Below are positions 16,267-23,614 of a stretch of DNA of 64,000 nucleotides, one piece after another (position 1 is the stretch's first letter; the number at the start of each line of letters is the position of its first letter). The stretch covers positions 2,604,001-2,668,000 of the forward strand of contig NZ_BDCO01000002.1 of the NCBI RefSeq assembly GCF_001613545.1, written 5' to 3'. The position numbers were made by a program, and so were the translations under genes. The notes under the pieces are model-generated. The model was not told the DNA's origin. It worked only from the letters and a program-made list of their open reading frames with translations, and searched no databases. Origin of the DNA: Terrimicrobium sacchariphilum. Lineage in GTDB: Bacteria; Verrucomicrobiota; Verrucomicrobiia; Chthoniobacterales; Terrimicrobiaceae.

Positions 16267-17271
16267 ATGAAACAGCAGGATGATCGGCTTCCCATTACTG
16301 TAATCTCGGGCTTTCTGGGCTCCGGTAAAACGACTCTACTTAACCATGTCTTGGAAAGTCTTGATCGCCCGCGTGTGGCAGTGATCGAGAATGAGGTCGG
16401 AGAGATTTCCATCGATCATCATCTGGTACTCCGTACCGATATCGGCAGTTTGCAGAATATTAAGGGACGCACATGTTGCACCTCTCGCGAGGAATTCATA
16501 CGACTCCTGCAACTTCTCGCGAAGTATAGGTCCCGGTATGATCGCTTGCTAGTGGAGACCACTGGTGTTGCGCATCCTGGGATGGTCGCCCATGCCATAT
16601 GGGGAGATCCCGTGCTCAAGGAGTGCTTGCGACTGGATGGTGTGGTCACCGTGGTCGATGCGAGGCATATTCATGAGCATCTCGGCGGAGAAGGACACGC
16701 CAGCGAGCAGATCGCATATGCCGACCTGCTGGTCATTAACAAGGTGGATTTGGTTTCGGAGAGCGAACTGCAAGACGCTCTGCAGGCCGTGACACACGTA
16801 AACGGAAAGGCACCTCATCTGCTCGCCGAGGCGGCTATGGTCGATCCTGCCAGGGTGCTGGATATCGGGGGATTTGATCTCATGCGTATTGAGAGTGGCG
16901 TTGGAGGATGCTCGAAGGCCGGAGGGCATGAATCGCGGGGCGACTCTGCGCATCGGCACGAAATCCAGACGGTCAGCATCGAATTACCCGGCGCGATGGA
17001 TGTGGATCGCTTTCAGCACTGGCTGGAGGGATTTGTCATGGAGCATTCTGCTGATCTCTTCCGGAGCAAGGGTATCGCGGCAATACAGGGAATGCAGGAG
17101 CGGGTGCTTTTTCAAGGGGTGCATGGGATGTTCCAGATGGCCTTGGGACAACCATGGATGGAGGCTGCTCGCTCAACTCAGGCCGTCTTTATCGGGCGAA
17201 ATCTCGACAGTAGGGAGATTCGCTCTGCCATGATGGCCTGTTTGTGGGAAGGGAAAGGAGCGATGGTCTAG
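16267..17271 (+). CDS. CobW/P47K family GTPase (metallochaperone-like)
   Basis: 334 residues. The P-loop is in TVISGFLGSGKTTLLNH, Walker B is in RYDRLLVETTGVAHP, and the guanine-specificity motif is in LLVINKVDLV. A C-terminal CobW_C domain holds QTVSIELPGAMDVDRFQHWL. The CxCC metal-binding motif of COG0523 proteins is degenerate (IKGRTCCTSREE keeps only the last two cysteines). A histidine-bearing stretch, HESRGDSAHRHE, lies between the domains. The family delivers Zn, Co or other metals to target enzymes. The start is the ATG after an operator-like palindrome. It is followed 2 bases later by the DUF89 gene, so the two form an operon. Confidence 0.87.
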   Translation: MKQQDDRLPITVISGFLGSGKTTLLNHVLESLDRPRVAVIENEVGEISIDHHLVLRTDIGSLQNIKGRTCCTSREEFIRLLQLLAKYRSRYDRLLVETTGVAHPGMVAHAIWGDPVLKECLRLDGVVTVVDARHIHEHLGGEGHASEQIAYADLLVINKVDLVSESELQDALQAVTHVNGKAPHLLAEAAMVDPARVLDIGGFDLMRIESGVGGCSKAGGHESRGDSAHRHEIQTVSIELPGAMDVDRFQHWLEGFVMEHSADLFRSKGIAAIQGMQERVLFQGVHGMFQMALGQPWMEAARSTQAVFIGRNLDSREIRSAMMACLWEGKGAMV

Positions 17272-17273
17272 CC

Positions 17274-18167
17274 ATGCAACCGGCACTCGAGTGCCTTCCG
17301 TGCCTCGTTCGCCAGGCTGCGGAAGCCGTAGCTTTGAGCGAAAAGCGGACGGAGCGCCGCCCCGCGATACTGAAGCGTATACTCCGCGCCCTGGCCGAAA
17401 CCGATTGGGATCGATCCTCTCCAGCGATGGCTCAAATGATTCATCAAATTGTTCGCGAAGAAACCGGGAACGGGGATCCCTATCGGTCCATCAAGAAGCG
17501 GATGAATCGAGCGGCCCTCGAAGGCATGCCCGTCTGGCGGGAGTTAATGCTGAAATCGGAAAACGCGCGGGAGACTGTGATACGGCTGGCTGCGGCCGGG
17601 AACCTGCTCGATTCCGCGGCGAAGACCAGTATGCAGCCGGAGGATATTCCTCGTCTGGCTTCGTTATGGACGCGTCCTTTGGTGGGCGATCCGCACGATC
17701 TCTTTCGGCTCGCGGACCGCGCGACGCAAATACTTTACCTCGCAGACAATGCGGGAGAAATTGTCTTTGATCGGCTGCTCATTGAAACCCTGCCCACCGA
17801 GAAAGTCACCATGGCGGTCCGGGGAGGGCCGATCCTCAATGACGCGCTGATGGAGGATGCGGCTATGGCTGGTGTCCTAAAGATAGCCTCCGTGGTGTCG
17901 AATGGTTCGGATGCGCCGGGAACCATTCTGGACGACTGCTCCGAGGAGTTTCGCACCCTCTTTGCAACAGCTGACTTGATTGTCGCAAAAGGGCAGGGGA
18001 ACTATGAAACATTAGCCGAGGTTCGCGCGCCGGTGGTTTTCCTTTTTACGGTGAAGTGCGAGATCATAGCCGACCGCATCGGAAAGCCCGTGGGTAGTCT
18101 GATCGCAACGAGAGGCTCAAACTGGACAACGCGCGGTTCAACTTGCCGCAGCCCGAAAAACTTATGA
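17274..18167 (+). CDS. DUF89 / ARMT1-like metal-dependent phosphatase
   Basis: 297 residues of the DUF89 family (COG1578, stand-alone prokaryotic type). The N-terminal LECLPCLVRQAAEAV carries the CxxC of subfamily I. The core shows ILYLADNAGEIVFDRLLIE (metal-binding DNAGE motif) and DLIVAKGQGNYETL, both family hallmarks. Characterised DUF89 proteins are Mn/Ni/Co-dependent damage-control phosphatases that act on phospho-metabolites. The gene sits between CobW and DUF4405 genes, overlapping the latter by ATGA (18164-18167). A metal-supplied phosphatase fits the neighbouring metallochaperone. Confidence 0.85.
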   Translation: MQPALECLPCLVRQAAEAVALSEKRTERRPAILKRILRALAETDWDRSSPAMAQMIHQIVREETGNGDPYRSIKKRMNRAALEGMPVWRELMLKSENARETVIRLAAAGNLLDSAAKTSMQPEDIPRLASLWTRPLVGDPHDLFRLADRATQILYLADNAGEIVFDRLLIETLPTEKVTMAVRGGPILNDALMEDAAMAGVLKIASVVSNGSDAPGTILDDCSEEFRTLFATADLIVAKGQGNYETLAEVRAPVVFLFTVKCEIIADRIGKPVGSLIATRGSNWTTRGSTCRSPKNL

Positions 18168-18568
18168 GAACCTACGCCAATCGCATTCTTAATCTACTCC
18201 TTTGGTTAACGCTCTGCTTTCTGGCTGGCACTGGTTTCCTTCTCGCCTTTCGATTGTTGCCGGGTTCCCGTGGCGGCTCTGGTCTGCAAGCACTTGGGAT
18301 GGAACGCCATGATTGGAGGGATCTGCACACGTGGAGCAGCTATGCCTTCCTGGCATTGCTCATGGTTCATCTTTGGATGCACTGGCAATGGATATGGAAG
18401 GTCGCAAGCCAGCGTCGCTTTTGGCTCCTCGGCTCAGGATTCGGCGCAGGCGTGTTTATTCTGATATGGCTGACTTTCCTGCCCGTTTCCGAGCGGGCAG
18501 GGGAGAGGGATGGCAGGGGGCATCACGGGCGACACGACCGTATATCCGTGGAGAGCTCTTTACCCTGA
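18164..18568 (+). CDS. DUF4405-type membrane protein
   Basis: 134 residues with three hydrophobic helices (about 8-27, 46-66, 77-97). Histidines fall in ERHDWRDLHTWSSYAF and MVHLWMHWQWIW, the positions expected for heme or metal coordination in the DUF4405/cytochrome b561-like group. The polar tail is His/Arg-rich (GRGHHGRHDR). It is coupled to the DUF89 gene by a 4-base overlap. Its last 46 bases overlap the convergent thioesterase gene, so the exact C-terminus, or one of the two ends, may have been added late. An electron-transfer role is inferred only from the histidine pattern. Confidence 0.72.
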   Translation: MRTYANRILNLLLWLTLCFLAGTGFLLAFRLLPGSRGGSGLQALGMERHDWRDLHTWSSYAFLALLMVHLWMHWQWIWKVASQRRFWLLGSGFGAGVFILIWLTFLPVSERAGERDGRGHHGRHDRISVESSLP

Positions 18569-19020
18569 GGAGTTCCCTCACGGATCTCCATGAACTTGGC
18601 TGATGCTCGCGCGGCAAGCCTGTCCTTCTGGATGATTTCGGCCCGACATTGGTAGATCCGATGGCGGGATGCTTCAACCCAGCCTCGCACTGTTATGGCT
18701 GAGTCGAAACCAACACCATGCAGATATCGGACAGTCAGTTCGGCGGTTACGCCGGCGATTCCACGAGCGAACAAGGCATGGACAATGGCGCTGTCCATCA
18801 TGGTGGCAAGGATACCCCCGTGTATACGATCTGGATAGCTGCTGAATATTTGCAGAGGCTGCCATGCTCCCTCGGCAACGCCATCCGGATTGATTGCAAA
18901 ACGCAGATTGAGGCCGTCCGGATTTTCTTTTCCGCAAGCGAAGCATTGATGATGGCTGGTGATGGCGGGATGCGGGTATCGTCCCGCAGAGGAACGGAGG
19001 AGGGGAAGTCGGTCTTCCAT
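18523..19020 (-). CDS. PaaI-family hotdog thioesterase
   Basis: 165 residues, hotdog fold. The N-terminal HQCFACGKENPDGLNLRF is the CFxCG...NPxGL signature, and SYPDRIHGGILATMMDSAI contains the HGG...D catalytic region of 4HBT/PaaI acyl-CoA thioesterases. ELTVRYLHGV is the following strand. It hydrolyses an acyl-CoA thioester; the acyl group is not predictable. It diverges from the DUF134 gene over a 100-base region holding a GAGCATATGCTC palindrome 8 bases upstream of its start, so the two may be co-regulated. Its 3' end overlaps DUF4405. Confidence 0.88.
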   Translation of the reverse strand: MEDRLPLLRSSAGRYPHPAITSHHQCFACGKENPDGLNLRFAINPDGVAEGAWQPLQIFSSYPDRIHGGILATMMDSAIVHALFARGIAGVTAELTVRYLHGVGFDSAITVRGWVEASRHRIYQCRAEIIQKDRLAARASAKFMEIREGTPQGKELSTDIRSCRP

Positions 19021-19028
19021 GCATTATC

Positions 19029-19040
19029 GAGCATATGCTC
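19029..19040. promoter_or_regulatory. Second GAGCATATGCTC palindrome, divergent thioesterase/DUF134 region
   Basis: A 12-base perfect palindrome GAGCATATGCTC whose right flank continues CAT as in the 16227-16246 site (one mismatch over the 14-base TGAGCATATGCTCA). It lies just upstream of the minus-strand thioesterase start and about 80 bases upstream of the DUF134 start. This is consistent with autoregulation by the DUF134 protein, which is an inference. Confidence 0.6.
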
Positions 19041-19120
19041 ATATCGCAATTGGTCAATTGCCTATGCCCCGGGATGGGAATTGCCAGGCGGGCAGGTTGA
19101 CATGAGGTTCAAATGCGCTT

Positions 19121-19417
19121 ATGCCCAATATGACTCGTATGCCTCGCCCTTCGTGTCCGCGCAAGATCGCTCATCTACCTCCCGCCACATATTTCAAACC
19201 AGCGGGCATTCCTTTGCGAGAGATCCGGGAGATTCGACTTGCCGCAGACGAACTTGAAGCCATGAGACTGGCAGATTACGAGGGGTTGTATAATGTCGAT
19301 GCCGCTGAGCGGATGGGGGTCTCGCGACAGACCTTTGATCGCATTGTCAACCGGGCTAGAAAGAAGGTCTCGGAAGCCTTGGTGAATGGCTGTGCTTTAC
19401 GGGTCGAGGGAGTTTGA
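19121..19417 (+). CDS. DUF134 (COG1342) helix-turn-helix protein
   Basis: 98 residues matching the DUF134/COG1342 family: RPSCPRKIAHLPPATYFKP at the N-terminus, then LREIREIRLAADELEAMRL. The closing YNVDAAERMGVSRQTFDRIV is a sigma-region-4-like HTH. Family members are predicted DNA-binding proteins, often beside Fe-Mo-cofactor-type, Mrp or metal genes in anaerobes; few have been tested. Start may be the ATG at 19121 or the one three codons on. The palindrome about 80 bases upstream, repeated before the CobW operon, makes this the likeliest cognate regulator. The next gene is the tautomerase in the same direction. Confidence 0.88.
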   Translation: MPNMTRMPRPSCPRKIAHLPPATYFKPAGIPLREIREIRLAADELEAMRLADYEGLYNVDAAERMGVSRQTFDRIVNRARKKVSEALVNGCALRVEGV

Positions 19418-19487
19418 CGGAAATACCTGGATTTTATCCTGCCTTCCTTGGCTTTCGACGAATGGATGAGGTATTGCTGACGGCGAT

Positions 19488-19703
19488 ATGCCATACGTCA
19501 ATCTTCAGATCACCAAGGGGGCAACCCGTGAACAAAAGCAGCGACTCGTGGCGGATTTCACGGCGAGCCTGGTCAATACCCTCGGTAAAAAGCCCGAGCA
19601 CATCCACATCGTCATCGAGGAAGTCCTTGAGGAAAACTGGGGATTTGCGGGAATGCTTACGGACGATTTCCGCGCGAAGGAGCGACATGCCCCACAGGGA
19701 TAG
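19488..19703 (+). CDS. 4-oxalocrotonate tautomerase family protein
   Basis: 71 residues, the standard size of a 4-OT monomer. Pro2 follows the initiator Met (MPYVNLQITKGATREQK) and would be the catalytic N-terminal proline after Met removal. The C-terminal part VIEEVLEENWGFAGMLTDDF is the usual EEV..NWG(F/I)GG-like motif. Such enzymes tautomerise enol/keto acids or act as small dehalogenases; the substrate is unknown. It lies 70 bases after DUF134 on the same strand, so it may be in the same transcript. Confidence 0.88.
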   Translation: MPYVNLQITKGATREQKQRLVADFTASLVNTLGKKPEHIHIVIEEVLEENWGFAGMLTDDFRAKERHAPQG

Positions 19704-19733
19704 AAAATGCTGGATGGGTCTCCCCGGACAATC

Positions 19734-21050
19734 CTAATACCTGGGAAACGACTCGAGCATGCGTCGGCGAAGCGTGTCGTAAATTGGTTCTCCGCGCACG
19801 ATGGAGGCTGTCAGCATGGCGCCAAAGCATGCCACCAGCATCGGAACCATGAGTGCAGTGGTTGCTGTCATCTCCGCGATGAGAACAATGCCGGTAACCG
19901 GCGCACGGACGACGCCCGTGAAGAAAGCCGTCATACCGACGATGGCAAAGGCCACGGCTGAAACAGATGCCTGCTCGGGTATCATCGCATTAACCAGTCC
20001 CGCAAAAATCGCTCCAAAACATGCTCCCACGAGGAGCAACGGAGAGAACAAGCCCCCCGGCGTACCGGCCGAGTAGCTCAGGGGTCCCAGAAACCATCTC
20101 ACCACGAGGATGATGATGAGAGGGCCGAGCGCCATGCCTCCCGAAAGAATTTCTTGGGAGAGACCATCTCCGCCGCCGACAAAACGGGGAAAAAACCATG
20201 CCACGAGGCCTACGATCGCTCCGACGATACCTGCACGTACCTCCACAGGCCAGCGTGAGCAGCGGGCAAACACTTCCAGTCCGGATACCGTGATCTTGTT
20301 GTACAGCACCCCTAGCAGGCCAAGAAGACAGCCGAGGATGAGGAATGCCCCGAGGGTCCAGGGCGCACCGGCCTCCTGCGGCTTCACGAGAAAATCGGAT
20401 GTACTGCCTAGAATCATGCGCATGACTGCGATAGCCGTACCGGAGCCTATCAATGTAACCAGAGTGAGGCGAAGGCGGAAAGAGCGCGCAACTTCTTCAA
20501 AGACGAAAAGAGCTCCGCCGACCGGAGCATTGAATGCGACGGCGAGGCCGGCACCTCCCAAGGCGGCCTGCAGTTCCTGCATGACGATCCTGGGACATTT
20601 CAGGCTCTTGGAAAGCGCGGCACCGATCGTCGCTCCCATTTGAATGGTAGGGCCTTCTCGACCGAGAGCCAGGCCGGAGCCGATGGCGAGCAATCCCCCG
20701 AAAAACTTGATCGGCACGATCCAGAGGGAGCCTGGCTCGGCTTGATCTCGCATGATCGCCTCGACGTGCTGGACTCCGGAGCCCGATGCCAGCGGGTGTG
20801 GCCGGATCATTAGCCGCGCGATGGCGACACCGACTGTACCCAGTGCGACGGGAAAAATCCATCCGAGGAGCGGCCAACCGTGCGCCCAGTCGACAAATTC
20901 CAGATGGCGTTGTCCCAACCAACTGAGGCTGGCGCGAAAGGCGGCACCGATGACACCGATCAACGCGCCGCCGATGACAGCAACGATACATGCCCGGATG
21001 ATTCCCGGCAGTTGATCGTTCCATTCCGCTTCTGACTGCTTCTCTGGCAT
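19734..21050 (-). CDS. ClC-family chloride channel/antiporter
   Basis: 438 residues with many hydrophobic segments. Anion-binding motifs occur in order: ASGSGVQHVEAI (GSGIP-like), ALGREGPTIQMGA (GREGP with the external gating Glu) and SAGTPGGLFSPLLLVG (GxFxP). A glutamate pair follows the sixth-to-seventh helix region (ALFVFEEVARSF), at the place of the internal proton-glutamate of CLC-ec1. Cl-/H+ antiport is therefore more likely than a pure channel. No CBS domains follow the membrane part. The gene ends about 30 bases from the convergent tautomerase gene. Role: anion and pH homeostasis. Confidence 0.93.
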   Translation of the reverse strand: MPEKQSEAEWNDQLPGIIRACIVAVIGGALIGVIGAAFRASLSWLGQRHLEFVDWAHGWPLLGWIFPVALGTVGVAIARLMIRPHPLASGSGVQHVEAIMRDQAEPGSLWIVPIKFFGGLLAIGSGLALGREGPTIQMGATIGAALSKSLKCPRIVMQELQAALGGAGLAVAFNAPVGGALFVFEEVARSFRLRLTLVTLIGSGTAIAVMRMILGSTSDFLVKPQEAGAPWTLGAFLILGCLLGLLGVLYNKITVSGLEVFARCSRWPVEVRAGIVGAIVGLVAWFFPRFVGGGDGLSQEILSGGMALGPLIIILVVRWFLGPLSYSAGTPGGLFSPLLLVGACFGAIFAGLVNAMIPEQASVSAVAFAIVGMTAFFTGVVRAPVTGIVLIAEMTATTALMVPMLVACFGAMLTASIVRGEPIYDTLRRRMLESFPRY

Positions 21051-21065
21051 CGCTGCGGATACTTT

Positions 21066-21266
21066 TCAGGAGTTGGCGGGTGCCTGGACTGGTGCGTCGG
21101 GCGCTGGGACTGGCTCAACGCTTTCGTCCATCGTCAGTACGTAAACAAGGATGCCGATCAGCATCAGGACGACCGCGGCAATCAAGCGCTTGTCCCGATG
21201 AAAGGGAGTCGCCCGGCTTTCCTGCTGACGGGGTTTTCCGTGATGGTGATGTTGATGGCGGCTCAT
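21066..21266 (-). CDS. Small His-rich single-TM protein
   Basis: 66 residues: an N-terminal histidine-rich stretch (MSRHQHHHHGKPRQQ), one hydrophobic helix (about 28-45, LIAAVVLMLIGILVYVL) and a Pro/Ala-rich acidic tail. It is 15 bases upstream of the ClC gene on the same strand, so it may be its first cistron. No family is recognised and the ribosome-binding site is weak. Short membrane proteins like this are common beside transporters but can also be chance frames. Confidence 0.5.
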   Translation of the reverse strand: MSRHQHHHHGKPRQQESRATPFHRDKRLIAAVVLMLIGILVYVLTMDESVEPVPAPDAPVQAPANS

Positions 21267-21496
21267 GGTATCGACTCAAGTTACGTCTGGGGCAATCCCC
21301 TTACGACATATTCCGTGAAGCATGGGCGACTCATTGCCAAGAGGCAAGCCCGTGGCGAATATCTGAACAGGCGGGAATAACTTCGCCTTCAAAGGCAACT
21401 GGCCGGGATGCTTTTCCCCGTAGATGACAAGGGGGCGGAGGCACGCTTTGAGGGAGAAAATATTCGCCTCGATGGGTCCGATGACCGTCTTTCCGA

Positions 21497-21900
21497 TTTG
21501 AGAAGACTGTCGTTCAAAATCCTCCAGAGAAATTTAGGGCGGGAACGCCGGATATTGCCGGAGTGGTTGGCCATGAAGCCGCTATTGACTATCTCTTTCA
21601 AGTTGGCGATCCCATCGATCGCCGACGACGAGCACTCTTTCTTCGAGAAAGCGACAGCCGTCCTATCTGCCATCCCCGGCGTTCGCCCGATCGCTACCGC
21701 CGCCAAAAAGGCCAAGGGTGGCGTCGTTCGTCATACCGGGCATCCCGAAGGAAGACATCGCATGGCGTCTCGATCGATATGGCATCGCCATACGGGTGGG
21801 GCATCACTGCGTATTGCCTGCCATCCGGCGTTTCAGCCTGTAGGGAACTGTGCGCCCCCCTCGATGTCTTTTATAACACTCGCGGAGGTGTAGATACGCT
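21497..21900 (+). pseudogene. Decayed C-terminal fragment of a SufS/CsdA-type cysteine desulfurase
   Basis: Homology to class V aminotransferase-type cysteine desulfurases jumps through the frames. Frame at 21497 reads FEKTVVQNPPEKFRAGTPDI and then AGVVGHEAAIDYLF. A second frame from about 21620 reads DDEHSFFEKATAVLSAIPGV. A third from 21718 reads VASFVIPGIPKEDIAWRLDR and then IRVGHHCVLPAIRRF, with the catalytic-Cys loop, and hits an in-frame TAG at 21841. It then resumes as GTVRP and, shifted in a C-run, as LDVFYNTRGGVDTL. That is at least three frameshifts and one nonsense codon over about 135 codons. The N-terminal two thirds, with the PLP lysine, are not seen, so this is a relic. Confidence 0.85.
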
Positions 21901-22136
21901 CGAAGTGCGCTACATCGATTGCCAGGAAAATAGTAAATTCATTTTCACCATCCCTTCCGAGAACAGCCCAGCGGGAGGAACCAAACCCTACGCTGTCGCT
22001 CGCAGATGGGCAGACGCCTCTGAAGTGTGCCGGGGAAGGGAATTCAAGCCCTGCCGTTCGGCACTGCACGATTTTCGTAGCCTGCGCGGCATTGCCAGCA
22101 GGGCTGGACCGCTATCAGAATCCGAGTAGCATTCCT

Positions 22137-22508
22137 TTATTCCTCTCCGACGTTTTTTGACGCGGCCACCCGCTGGTCGTGGTCGGCTTCCTCCAAGCCC
22201 TCCTGGATCAATTTTTCTCCCGGGTTGTCTTCATCTTCAGGTATCAGACGAGTCGCGCTGCTGCCGCTCGAGTTGGGAGGAACTCCCCATTCATATGGTT
22301 CCATCTCGACTTCTTCAGGAGGTGGTGGCGGCCCTGGCGCTTCGAGAGCTTCACGTGCTCTCGCGAGATCAGCATCGGTGGCCTCCGCTCGACCGTCCGC
22401 TAGGGCGATCTCCCGGGCTCGTCTTTCGATTTCCGAGTCGCTGATTTCGCCGATTCCTCGTTCGCTAATTACAATCCTGCCTTCGGAAACCGGATTTCTT
22501 TTGTCCAT
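22137..22508 (-). CDS. Acidic hypothetical protein
   Basis: 123 residues, strongly acidic, without signal peptide or membrane segment. The N-terminal half has SDSEIERRAREIALADGRAE, a helical motif reminiscent of DUF2934-type proteins, followed by a proline run (GPPPPPEEVEMEPYEWGVP) and a disordered tail ending in a Lys/Glu segment. Codon use looks like that of neighbouring genes. Function is unknown; an alternative is a chance open frame, but the composition is more protein-like than its antisense frames. Confidence 0.55.
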   Translation of the reverse strand: MDKRNPVSEGRIVISERGIGEISDSEIERRAREIALADGRAEATDADLARAREALEAPGPPPPPEEVEMEPYEWGVPPNSSGSSATRLIPEDEDNPGEKLIQEGLEEADHDQRVAASKNVGEE

Positions 22509-23404
22509 AGCGGGAAGGAATCGTCCCGCAAGGTGCGGAAAGACTCAGGACGCGCCCTGAAGCGGGTATCCGAGTCTCATCGGGGATGGGAGAAGAAAGG
22601 ACCCTCATCTTGCCGTCGCGGTATGCCGCTCTGGGGGGAAGAAATCGGGATCGCGCCGCGAAACTCAGATCCTACTCTCCGGGCGCGGAGACCCGGGTTC
22701 AGGACCGCTGAGGTCTCAGGAAGTCGATAAGCTCCTGTGGGAGTGCCCCGAAGTTTGGCCCCGTAAAGACCTCGGACAGGAAATCGCAGATGCGAAACGG
22801 CAGAGCCCCTGGTTGATCGAATAATGGGAGGGCAGAGAATCTACAAAAGGCGACAAAGAGCTGAAGAGCAGGATAGGTTGCTCCTTTGCGAGGGAAGATA
22901 TCTGCCGCTGTAAGGGGCTGAAATCTATGGAAAGCTTCCCGAAAATTAATGCTGCCTAAGGACAGGCTTTTTCTTTTAGGGATCGGTTCCATAAGAATCG
23001 GTCCAAGGTAGAAAGGAATACGTGGGTATATGATGGAGATGCGCTTCTCACGCATGATGACGCTTTCGGAGAATCGCAAGACCACACGGCGAGAAGACAT
23101 GCCTGCCTTTGCAGGGTTTGAGTGCTGATGAGCGCCCGGCAGTAAATCCAGGGTATTACGGCTGCGGCCTTGCCAGGCTCCGAGGATGCTAACGAATACG
23201 CGCTTTTTCCTGCATTTCGTGTCATTGCTGGTTGATGCCAGCGCTTAGAGACGGGTGCCCAGGTCCCACGGGAAATCTTTTTTTCCTGGCACCAATCGGT
23301 GTCGGAAGGTTGGCGCTGAAAAGCGCTCTGCGAGATGGGAGCGGTTATTTCGCCACTGTCGTCGTGGCATCAAATGTGGAAGCCGTGTGCATCTGCCAGA
23401 AAGA
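22509..23404. other. About 0.9 kb without a recognisable gene
   Basis: No frame here has recognisable homology. The longest candidate is a 133-codon minus-strand frame (22699-23100) with a hydrophobic middle (YPALQLFVAFCRF) and no identifiable domain; its overlap with another minus frame (22956-23225) suggests neither is real. I saw no further tRNA, rRNA, CRISPR repeat or insertion-sequence end. It may be degraded sequence continuing from the cysteine-desulfurase relic. The tRNA-Glu gene bounds it on the right. Confidence 0.5.
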
Positions 23405-23480
23405 TGGCGACCCTAACGGGATTCGAACCCGTGTTACCGCCGTGAAAGGGCGGTGTCCTAGGCCACTGGACGATAGGGTC
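23405..23480 (-). tRNA. tRNA-Glu (anticodon UUC)
   Basis: A complete 76-base cloverleaf on the minus strand. The acceptor stem GACCCTA pairs with TAGGGTC, followed by the discriminator G and an encoded CCA (forward TGG at 23405-23407). The anticodon stem CCGCC/GGCGG holds the loop CTTTCAC with anticodon TTC. The T-loop region reads ACGGGTTCGAATCCCGT. It decodes GAA/GAG. There is no integrase or duplicated 3' end beside it in this window. Confidence 0.96.
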
Positions 23481-23614
23481 GTGCAGGACGGGTGAAAATG
23501 GGGGAGAATCGCTCCGGAGGCAAGGAATTTTTATCCGGGAATTATCGAAAACTTCTCCAGCCCTCTTGGATACCAGGCGTGACAGGTTTCCGGGGGTATG
23601 CATGATGCGCCGAC

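Noticed and set aside
22699-23100. 133-codon minus-strand frame with hydrophobic middle
   Set aside because: No recognised family, overlapping competing frames and no ribosome-binding site; kept only as part of the uncertain spacer.
22509-23230. Possible structural RNA (tmRNA, RNase P, SRP or 6S) in the gene-poor spacer
   Set aside because: I found none of the diagnostic conserved segments of these RNAs.
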